From contig JASEVX010000003.1 in NCBI GenBank assembly GCA_031761405.1, positions 147,470,555 to 147,534,554 on the forward strand: 64,000 nucleotides of DNA, read 5' to 3'. A model generated the notes under the pieces. That model was not told the DNA's origin. It worked only from the letters and a program-made list of their open reading frames with translations, and made no database searches. A program made the translations under genes and the position numbers. This document shows positions 56,254 through 64,000 of this stretch, piece by piece (the stretch's first letter is position 1; the number at the start of each line of letters is the position of its first letter). The stretch is from Serripes groenlandicus (Eukaryota > Mollusca > Bivalvia > Cardiida > Cardiidae).

Positions 56254-59200
56254 ATGTCAATGTCAATTACTGGTGAAGAGATGCGGAGCCCATGTGGTCA
56301 TGCTGTGCACCTATGGGATTCGCATCCGACCTGCGTTGTGTGCACCAAATGCACACAGGCTTCACCTTGCGAGTACTGCTCGACATGGCCTATTTCCATT
56401 TGGAAAAAGGTCGTGCGGAGTACGACTCGTAAAAGCAGGAAGATAAAGAAGACCCCTAAGAGGGTGCCTTTATCTTCATCGAGTGAGGCAGAGTTCGAGG
56501 GGTTCTCCCAACCGGACTCTGCAACGGTGTTGAGCGAGTCGAAGGGCAATGCTGAGCCTTCTTCTCCGCTCAACACAGCCGTTTTTCCGCGCGCTGAGGA
56601 AATTCGGATGGTAGCTTTGGGTGAGAGTTGCTCCGTCGGGAAACTTCAGAAACCGTACGGAAACAGCGGGGAAAATGCTCAGCTGGATCATTTAACCGCT
56701 GAACCTCACCATCTGTCGCCTGGTGTCAGGGCTGGGCCTTCGAAAGAAGGAGTGCCTTTGGTAGCTTTCCGGGAAACCGCAGGTTGTACCAATCCGACAC
56801 CATACTCTGGGCTACAGCGGTCTTCGGACAGCTGCAGAGTACCGGTTACTTACGTCGGGGGACGTAGTGTTCCGGAGACTTTGTATAGTGCAGCTTCACT
56901 CCTGCCTATGCATAGTCAACCTGGGTTTTGTTGGGCTGAGCAACAAAACCCAAATACCGAGGCACGTCAGGTCACCGGGCAACCGGAGAGGAGTCATTCG
57001 TTAATGACGCGACCTGTCACCAGTCAGTCCGGGTTGGACTGGACTGGGCCAGTCAGTCACGTTGCCATGACTAGACCAGGTAGTCGCTCACGTATCTGTG
57101 ATGCGACAGGGCAAAGGTCCGATTGCAAGGACCCAGCCAGGCAAAAGGTTGATCGTTTAGCACCGATTCATCCTGGCAGTCAGACTATCTTAATTGATTC
57201 GACGACTAGCCAAAATCGCGCGCATGGAGACATGCCGCATCAGGTCAGTAGCCCATTTCGTTATGGTGCTACGGGCCAATCGGTCACGCCTGTGAATACG
57301 ACACAAACACCAGTGTCTTATGTAAACACAGGCCAACCGAGTAGTAGGGCATTTTTCAATGCCTCGTCTACACTGCCAGACGACTATGTAAACATGGCGC
57401 GTCTAGGCATGGGTTCTGTGGTGATAGACCGAATTGATTCTAATTATCGATCGATCTCTGCTCCACTACAGAATCAGAATAATTTAAAGCCTGGTGTTGC
57501 ACCGGGTTCGATTATTCCTCTGTCTTCCATCGGGTATGGGGGTTACGAAAAATCTTTTTCTTCCCCTGGGGGGACAGTGTATGTCGCAAGACAATATGCT
57601 GCTCCTCAATACCAGCCACCGGTCCATAATATGGAACCGTTAGGTGTTAGACAGGCCTACCGGGATCAGCATTACCCATCTCATGGGGATTCACTGCTCT
57701 CGGGGGGACACCTATTTGATAGGCAGTCCGGTTATAGGCAACCTCGGGATGGTAGCTTTGGGTGAGAGTTGCTCCGTCGGGAAACGTCAGACACCGTACG
57801 GAAACAGCGGGGAAAATGTTCAGCTGGAACGTTCAACCGCTGAACCTCACCATCTGTCGCCTGGTGTCGTGGCTGGGCCTTCGAAAGAAGGAGATGCCTT
57901 TGGTAGCTTTCCGGGAAACCGCAGGAATTGTACCAATCCGACACCATACTCCGAGCTACAGCGGTCTTCGGACAGCTGCAGAGTACCGGTTACCTACGTC
58001 GGCGGACGTAGTTCTCCGGAGACTTGGTATAGTGCAGCTTCACTCCTGCCTATGCATAGTCAACCGGGTTTTGTTTGGGCTGCACAACAAAACCCAAATG
58101 CCGAGGCACGTCAGGTCACCGGGCAACCGGAGAGGAGTCATTTGTCAATGACTCGACCTGTCACCAGTCAGTCCTTTTTGGACACGACCGGGCCAGTCAG
58201 TCACGTTGCCATGACTAGACCAGGTAGTCGCTCACTTAGCCGTGAGGCGACAGGGCAAAGGTCTTATTGCAAGGACCCAGCCAGGCAAAAGGTTGATCAT
58301 TTAGCAACGATTCATCCTGGCAGTCAGACTTTCTTAAATGATTCGACGACTGGCCAAACTCGCGCGCATGTAGCCATGCCGCATCAGGTCAGTAGCCCAT
58401 TTCATTATGGTGCTACGAGCCAATCGGTCACGCTTGTGAACACGACACAAACACCAGTGTCTTGTGTAAACACAGTGCAACCGAGTAGTCAGGCATTTTT
58501 CAATGCCTCGTCTACACTGCCGGCCGGCTATGTAAACATGGCGCGTCCAGGCACGGGTTCTGTAGTGATAGACCGTATTGATTCAAATTATCAGTCGATC
58601 TCTGCTCCACTACAGAATCAGAATAATTATAACCCAGGTATCGCACCGGGTTCTATTATTCCTCTGTCGTCCATCGGGTAGGGGGGTTACGGAAAATCTT
58701 TTTCCTCCCCTGGGGGGACAGTGTATGTCGCTAGAGAATACGCTGCTCCTCAATACCAACCACCGGTCCATACTATGGAACCGTTAGGTGTTAGACAGGG
58801 TTCAACGGCCTACCGGGATCAGTATTACCCATCTCATGGGGATTCACTGCTCTCGGGGGGACACCTATTTGATAGGCAGTCCGGTTATAGGCAACCTCGG
58901 GATCAGAATACATTGCGTCATTCAGTGAAAGAGAGGTCGAAACCGTCCAATACGGTCAGTTCGGCCCCGGCAGAAGTTTTTGCATGGCCGTCCTCTGCTG
59001 CGGAGAGGGGGCCTGCTTCGCAAAATCTTCGGCAGAACATGGATTTTCTGATTTATCCCTGTCTGAGTCGGACATAGATCTACCGGTTGGAATACCGAGT
59101 AGACAACCTCAGAGGAGTACCTACAACCCTACATCTTCGTCTGACGATAATGAGGGAAATAGGTCAACTTCCGATGAGGAGCCAGCTGTAGAGCGTTGGT

Positions 59201-60247
59201 CTCTTCAGCAGGCTATTGACGAAGTATTTCGGGTGGTGCCGAATACTTCATGCCCTAAGGTTGACGCTCCCCACGTCGCAAAACCTTTCGAGCCTAGAGG
59301 AACTTAATGTACAAGCTTTTCGCCAGTGCACTTGCTTCCTCAAACTAACAACTTGGGCAGGTTGTTAGACCAATTGCAGTCGACCAGGTCTCTAGAGGCT
59401 ATACCTCCAGGCTGGTCGGTCCCAGGACCCATTTCTAGGAAATGGGTCAACTCTAATGCGTATTCTACGTCTAAGGAGTTCTTCCCGGTCAAAGTGCCAG
59501 CTTTAGACGGGGATGCAGCTACACTGGGGTTAACTGCACCCGCTTCTGTCCAGGTCTCTTTTAAGATACTAGAGAAGTGGGAGGCCAGAGCAAGACTGGG
59601 TGTATTGGTGTCATCTCATGACAACCATTTCGCAGTCGCTCTGTCTTTGTTGTTGAAAGAGGAGAATATCTCTAGCCTAGGGGCTAACAGAATTCTCGAA
59701 GCTTTCGACACAGGCAACAGGCATCTCATGGCACTGAATCTTCAGACCATCACAGAGATACTGTCCATGAGGAGGGACGCAGTTATAGTTGCTCCTAACT
59801 CATTGCTACGTGCTAGCAAGGACAGCCTGAAAGCCGCACCATTGGAGTCGAAACAACTCTTTGATGGAAGGATTGCTGCGGTGACAGCTTCTGATGCTTC
59901 AGAACAGTCGACGCCTTTCGGCGAACGCAGCTAAGGCTTTTGCGCAGGGCCAGAAACGTTCAACGTATTCTGCGAATGTGGGTAGTTCTAAGAAACCTAA
60001 CCCAGCAAAGAAGCCAAAACGGTATGTGAAGGCGTTTCAGCCTAAACAAACCCCTTCCACGGGTCAGAAATCGGCTAAACCGAAGCGCCCCTATCAGGGT
60101 ACTAACATCGGCAGCCTGCTAGAGTTAACACGAATCCGAAGCCGCAGCCCTAGGGATTCGCTCCTCTCTATGACAATCCCAAGGTCGGAGATTGCAGTCG
60201 GGGGCCGCCTGTCAATTATCACGGAGGAGTGGGAAAGTGTCACATAG
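56254..60247 (+). pseudogene. DIRS Gag-like ORF, disrupted, with internal duplication
   Basis: The likely start at 56254 leads into a Cys/His-rich N terminus (CGH...DSHPTCVVCTKC...CEYCSTW), typical of DIRS Gag. A basic stretch (KSRKIKKTPKR) and a Ser-rich acidic region follow, then a long Ser/Gln/Pro-rich repetitive part. A 1,141-bp duplication shifts the frame at about 57748. Copy 2 has a TAG at 58679-58681, and another frame change lies near 58990-59070. A helical capsid-like segment follows (59326-59880: 'LEKWEARARLG', 'LLKEENISSLGANRIL'), with a TAA at 59305, a further frame change near 59900, and a Lys/Pro-rich C terminus (59970-60110). No intact product is possible from this copy. Confidence 0.75.
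56607..58903 (+). repeat. Tandem duplication inside Gag (1,141 and about 1,153 bp)
   Basis: Copy 1 is 56607-57747 and copy 2 is 57748 to about 58900. Both start GATGGTAGCTTTGGGTGAG and end GGCAACCTCGG. The copies differ by scattered substitutions and by insertions in copy 2 of 1, 2 and 9 bp (near 57893, 57927 and 58800). The copy 1 period is not a multiple of three, so the duplication itself breaks the reading frame. Confidence 0.95.
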
Positions 60248-61079
60248 GATCGTTGGATTTAGTCTGTGATACAGGAAGGGTATCTGATTCCCTTCATTTC
60301 CCCCCCTCCTCTGACAGGCGTGCCGATCGACATTTCGTCTCGTCATCCGGCCATGTCAGAGGTGATTTCATCGCTTCTGAAAAAGAATGCCATAGAGAGC
60401 GTTCTCAACCCCAATTTTTGGGGTTTCTACAGCCGTCTTTTTCTTGTTCCGAAGAAAGACGGCAAGTGGAGACCGGTTATAGATTTATCTGCGCTAAATC
60501 TATTGATTCCGGTTGATAAATTCAAAATGGAGTCGACCCGCTCCATCCGAGTTGCAATTCGGAAAGGCGACTGGGCGGTCTCTCTATACCTAACACACGC
60601 CTTTTTATCACACCCCGATCGCTTCCTCCTCGAGGAAATACCTTCGGTTTGTGATAGAGGGAGAAGTGCTCCAATTTCAGGGCTCTTCCCTTCGGCCTCA
60701 AGTCCGCCCCTCGAGTGCTTACGAAGATATCAGGGCATGGGAGCCTTTCTTCGTATGAAAGGACCCCGACTTCTTCAATACTTCGACGATTGGCTTCCCC
60801 ACAGGACGGATCGTGTACTTCTATTTACACGATCTATCCCTAGCCTGGCGGACCATTCTGCGGTTGGGTTTAATACCCAACACGCAGAAGTCGGAATTAA
60901 TTCCGTCAAAGAGGTTCACGTTCGTGGGTATGACGTTTTTCACCGACTTAGCGGTAATTCGAGTACCTTCGGACAGAGTCGATTTACTAATACAGAATAG
61001 ACAACTATATTCCACTCATTCGGCAGTGGACGTTCAGAATTCGCTAAGGAATAATAATAATTACTCCCCGAGTTCATAA
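60180..61079 (+). pseudogene. DIRS reverse transcriptase, disrupted
   Basis: In one frame a diagnostic lead-in (EEWESV, stop, DRWI, stop, SVIQEGYLIPF) precedes RT motif 1-2 (FLVPKKDGKWRPVIDLSALN). Motif A reads VSLYLTHAF, where the family has Asp at the Tyr position, so the first catalytic Asp is lost. Motif B (ALPFGLKSAPRVLTKI) is readable only in another frame at about 60680-60735. Motif C (LLQYFDDWL) is intact at about 60772-60798. The thumb (GLIPNTQKSELIPSKRFTFVG) is in a third frame near 60860-60930. At least three frameshifts and two stops make it non-functional. Confidence 0.88.
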
Positions 61080-61509
61080 TGAGGCTGAGAACCAGTTTGT
61101 CAACTTCCGGTTTCACTTCTGAAAGGGAAGATGATGACAGAACACTTCTCTGGCCCAGAGACCGTGGTTATACGTCCTTCTGGCCTGCCTATCGACATAA
61201 CCGTTACATCTTCCTTAGATATAGACAGTTCTTACCGATTGATGTTAATAAGGTAGGTCAATCTCTCTGAACGTTTGTCGACGGCTACCGCTTCTTAAGT
61301 TTTACTGAGAATTATAAATTCGTATTGCTTGGCGAACACTGACAGGGAAGTGAATTCTTTGCTTTCAGTAGAAACGAATTACATTAAGTTTCACAGACTG
61401 ATGGTTAGAATTAGAAAAAACCCAATTGTAGGAGTTAACTCCAAAATAGGATTTGTCTTGCGTCCTTTGGTCGCTTACAAGAGCTCCATACAAACTCTTT
61501 GAATCGACG

Positions 61510-61596
61510 TCTTTAAAGTTTTTTAATTATAAAACCGTCTTTTTATTAGCTTTAACTACAGATTGTCTCTGTAGAAACCGGGCAGATCAGATTCAA
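61510..61596 (+). pseudogene. Probable tyrosine recombinase remnant
   Basis: An open stretch reads FFNYKTVFLLALTTDCLCRN and continues RADQIQ. It resembles the box I region of DIRS-type tyrosine recombinases, where the catalytic Arg follows a hydrophobic LLAL helix. The remainder of the enzyme (R-H-R-Y region) was not found in any frame. It lies after the RT, as expected for the order in DIRS elements. Short match; moderate confidence. Confidence 0.5.
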
Positions 61597-61894
61597 TGAA
61601 TCTGATGGCTCCTTACTCTACTGTGTCAACAAGGGTTCCTGTCTAAGAACCAGTTGCAGTCGGTCCTGCCTGGGTCCCCTTTTGGCTTCACAGCGAGTGG
61701 TTTGCTAATTCACATAATCCAACACATAAATAAAGTGAATACCGATTGAACCTGTATTCAATCCCCTCTTTCCCTTTATACATCCGTTGGAATCAAGTAT
61801 GTTTGTTCTTAAAAAAATATGGAATAATATACTACATTGTACCTGGAACGACAGTAAGTATTGGTCGAACCTCCCGTCCTATGCTACGAAGTCA

Positions 61895-61990
61895 TCAGGT
61901 ATTAAATGACTGGTAATGTATTTTTGATATAAAAATGAAGTTTTTTAAAGTAAAACATATTTTTATTAGAAAATACTTACCAGTCATTTA
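61895..61990 (-). repeat. DIRS internal complementary region (circle junction)
   Basis: The first part is the reverse complement of the element's left outer end (TATATCAAAAATACATTACC at 55614 onward). The second part is the reverse complement of the right outer end (CTGGTAAGTATTTTC to AAAAACTTC, 62181-62227). They meet at 61935-61936 through AT, the same dinucleotide found at both outer edges. In DIRS elements this region templates completion of the ends and circle formation before recombinase-mediated insertion. Confidence 0.92.
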
Positions 61991-62037
61991 TAGAGTCCCA
62001 CCTCCCAACCCCGCGTCGTCACCAATACTTAACGGTG

Positions 62038-62187
62038 AATGAAAAGTGACTACCCGCTCACGTGCGCGCCTGTACTTCCGGGCGGCCGTGTATGTCACGG
62101 ATACGTGAGGGATATGCTAGCGTGGGCGTTTTTTTTGGATAATTAATGTGTATAGAGATGATATATCAGGTATTAAATGACTGGTAA
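62038..62187 (-). repeat. DIRS right inverted terminal repeat
   Basis: Starts AATGAAAAGTGACTACCCGC and ends AAATGACTGGTAA. Near-identity with the left copy suggests either recent insertion or template-driven homogenisation. Confidence 0.95.
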
Positions 62188-62324
62188 GTATTTTCTAATA
62201 AAAATATGTTTTACTTTAAAAAACTTCATGTCTGATTTATAGATTTCCCCATATATTCCCTTTGAAGACAATCTGCTGCACACTTAAAAGGGGTTTAGGA
62301 TTAAATTCATATCTATATATCTCT

Positions 62325-62510
62325 TTAACCCTTTCCCCCATATAAACGCTTTCTGACGCCTCTGCGGCAGATGGCTTTTTGAAAACATATTGACGAAAAA
62401 AGAAATTGCACAAAACGTGCAATTTCTCCTTTTGCCACAATGTTTTCCACTTTTTGTAAATATGGTCAAAGTCGTCTGCTGCAGAATTGACGTATGAGGG
62501 AAAGGGTTAA
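62325..62510 (+). mobile_element. TTAA-MITE with internal deletion
   Basis: TTAACCCTTTCCCCCATATAA to GAGGGAAAGGGTTAA. The ATAGGTTATCC block is deleted; the hairpin is kept. Confidence 0.87.
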
Positions 62511-62761
62511 ACTGCAAGTTTGTTCAAAAGCTCACATTACACATATTTGAATTTGAAATGATGTTATAACAATAACTTGAATACGATTGGGGTGAAAATT
62601 AGCAGGCCTGCTGGTATACAACAATGGCTAAAGAAAGTATGGTTGTAAACGCAGCATGAAACAACTATTTAATTATAGAATTGAACAAGAATTTCTCACA
62701 TAAAAACAAGACAACTTAACTCTTTAACCTGATATTATATTTTGAGTGTCATTCTGCTAAT
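62511..62761. other. Sequence with no recognised feature
   Basis: Nothing recognised. Confidence 0.5.
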
Positions 62762-62987
62762 GTAACCCTTTCCCACATACAACAAATTTGCAGCAGACGC
62801 TTCAAACTCATCCAAATAAAATGTGGAAAATCTCTATAAACCAAAAATTAATTATTAATTAGAGTAGAAAATATTGTGGCAAAAAGGAGAAATTGCTCAT
62901 TATGAGCAATTTCTCTCTTTTGCCACAATGTTTTCAAAAGTCGTCTGCTGCAGGTGTCAGAACGTGTCTATATGTTGGAAAAGGTTA
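62762..62987 (-). mobile_element. TTAA-MITE
   Basis: GTAACCCTTTCCCACATAC to GTTGGAAAAGGTTAG. Perfect stem-loop TTGCTCATTATGAGCAA. Confidence 0.83.
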
Positions 62988-63209
62988 GAATAGACAATAA
63001 CAGTAAATGTAACATCTGATTTAAATTGGTGGTGAGAATATAATTTCATGCAAGGTTACGTAGTTACTAACACGGTGTGAGAAAAGCAGCAAGTGCATTT
63101 TCCTCCTTTTTTTCAAAATGTTTTCAAGTGGATATCAAAATATTACATGTCCTTCAAAGATGTTCCGGGTATAATCTTCACATCAGACTCAAACCACTTG
63201 CTGTTGCAT

Positions 63210-63637
63210 TTTGACACATCTAGCTGTTACGCAGACATTTACCTTTGAAATGTTTGTGATAAAAGGAGAAATAATGAGTATTTATTCCTTCAGTTTTTCA
63301 ACAATAATTAATTTTAAGATTTAACAAGATTTTAATATTTTACTGAGAATTGTTTTCAAAGTTGTCTGCTGTAGATTTGTTGATTGTGGGAATATTGAAT
63401 GTATATTGTTTTATGGCGCATCGACAGCTAAGGTCCTTTAGCGCGCATTTAAATTGTATTATTCATGTTCCCTGGGTGAACAAACCAGTACTAGGCTAGA
63501 AAATGTGCCTTGCCCAAGGGCACTCCACCATGACCGAATTTCCGCGACTGGGGATCGAACCCTGGACACCCGGTTTCGAAATCCCCGACGCTAACCACTC
63601 GACCACAGCGGATTCCGTTGATTGTGGGAAAGGGTTA
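63210..63637 (+). mobile_element. TTAA-MITE split by a SINE
   Basis: Left piece to 63392 (GTTGTCTGCTGTAGATTTG then GTTGATTGTGGGAA) and right piece 63617-63637 (GTTGATTGTGGGAAAGGGTTA). The left TIR is decayed. Confidence 0.72.
63393..63616 (-). mobile_element. tRNA-derived SINE with 14-bp target-site duplication
   Basis: GTTGATTGTGGGAA flanks it at 63379-63392 and 63617-63630. The minus-strand head has TGTGGTCGAGTGGTTAGCG (A-box) and GGTTCGATCCC (B-box), then a body with GGGCAAGGCACATTTTC and GTTCACCCAGGGAAC. The same family as the copies at 33025 and 51755. Confidence 0.92.
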
Positions 63638-63735
63638 GGTACCAAATTACCACAGGTTAAATAAACCCCAATACAATATAGGGACAGATTGTGATGATTA
63701 ATATGGGAATCACTTCAGCACAGGATGTGGGTGAT

Positions 63736-63966
63736 TATACCTTTCCCTCATATAGACACTTTCTGACGCCTCTGCAGCAGACAGCTTTTTGAAAACATAG
63801 TGACAAAAGAAGAAATTGCTCAAACAAGCAATTTCTCCTTTTGCCACAATGTTTTCCATTTTTAGTCATAGGTTATCCATTCAATTACAGAGATTTTCTA
63901 TTTCTTGACAAAATATGTACAAAGTCGTCGTCTGCTGCAGATTTGTCGTATGTGGGAAAGGGTTAA
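63736..63966 (+). mobile_element. TTAA-MITE, near full length
   Basis: ACCTTTCCCTCATATAGACAC to GTGGGAAAGGGTTAA. It carries a GTCGTCGTC expansion before TGCTGCAG. Confidence 0.87.
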
Positions 63967-64000
63967 ACCCAGGTCAACTCAAACAACTTGCCTCTTTGTG

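Larger units (their letters stand above)
55609..62229 (+). mobile_element. DIRS-like tyrosine-recombinase retrotransposon, complete ends, coding region dead
   Basis: About 6.6 kb. It is bounded by 150-bp inverted terminal repeats (55629-55778 and 62038-62187) with short unique outer extensions (55611-55628 and 62188-62227) and an AT at each outer edge. An internal complementary region (61895-61990) carries both outer ends joined together, the defining DIRS arrangement. The order is Gag-like region with a Cys-rich N terminus, basic region, reverse transcriptase, then a tyrosine-recombinase-like remnant, all on the plus strand. The coding part has many stops and frameshifts and is visibly more GC-rich than its surroundings. 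RNase H and the usual methyltransferase domain were not recognised and may be deleted. Confidence 0.88.

Noticed and set aside
56298..56691. Minus-strand open frames over the Gag start
   Set aside because: Antisense shadows of the Gag reading frame.
61079..61270. Possible RNase H or methyltransferase of the DIRS element
   Set aside because: The open frame shows no catalytic motif that could be assigned; left as undetermined degenerate sequence.
63540..63616. Candidate tRNA gene on the minus strand
   Set aside because: It is the head of a SINE with a 14-bp target-site duplication, so not a functional tRNA gene.

Overview
The window looks like animal nuclear DNA, most likely from a bivalve mollusc. 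It is AT-rich and intron-dominated, with no bacterial-type gene packing. It holds dispersed immunoglobulin-type exons with consensus splice sites, tRNA-derived SINEs, and several families of tandem-core repeats that closely resemble the bivalve 'pearl'/Helentron-associated (HINE-like) elements. The exact species cannot be read from the sequence.

One host gene can be supported. It lies on the minus strand and runs from about 33.8 kb down to the left edge. Five exons are visible, all starting and ending in phase 1, so they splice in any order without a frameshift. In transcript order they are a V-like immunoglobulin domain (33391-33768), a second Ig domain (29917-30261), a third Ig domain (24732-25007), a Thr/Ser-rich stalk (1830-1925) and a transmembrane segment with a basic juxtamembrane tail (231-344). 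Together they describe a type I cell-surface immunoglobulin-superfamily receptor. The signal-peptide exon and the rest of the cytoplasmic tail were not found. The first Ig domain is unusual: the expected F-strand cysteine is a tryptophan, and a cysteine sits six residues earlier.

Most of the remaining sequence is repeats. (1) A short palindromic MITE of about 230 bp, flanked by TTAA, with CCCTTTCCC termini and an internal stem-loop, occurs roughly 50-60 times. (2) Pearl/Helentron-like elements of several unrelated core families share one architecture: a 5' ACWAGA-type start followed by a hairpin, a subterminal inverted repeat matching the 3' end, an optional tandem core of about 140-175 bp, a GAC-rich simple repeat and a 3' hairpin. 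(3) tRNA-derived SINEs, three with clear target-site duplications. (4) Minisatellites, including a 3.1-kb array whose orientation flips (37.8-40.9 kb), a 63-bp array at 15.8-16.5 kb, and a 63-bp array at 7.3-7.6 kb that appears to be an amplified SINE tRNA head.

From 55609 to 62229 lies a complete-ended but coding-dead DIRS-like tyrosine-recombinase retrotransposon. It has 150-bp inverted terminal repeats, an internal complementary region that joins the two outer ends through a shared AT, a Gag region with a 1.14-kb internal tandem duplication, a frameshifted reverse transcriptase that keeps its DD motif but has lost the first catalytic Asp, and a probable tyrosine recombinase remnant.

Nested insertions allow relative dating. 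For example, at 8.2-11.9 kb a GGCC-type pearl element lies inside another pearl element, which lies inside a MITE that also received a SINE. No bacterial features, CRISPR arrays or functional RNA genes were seen.
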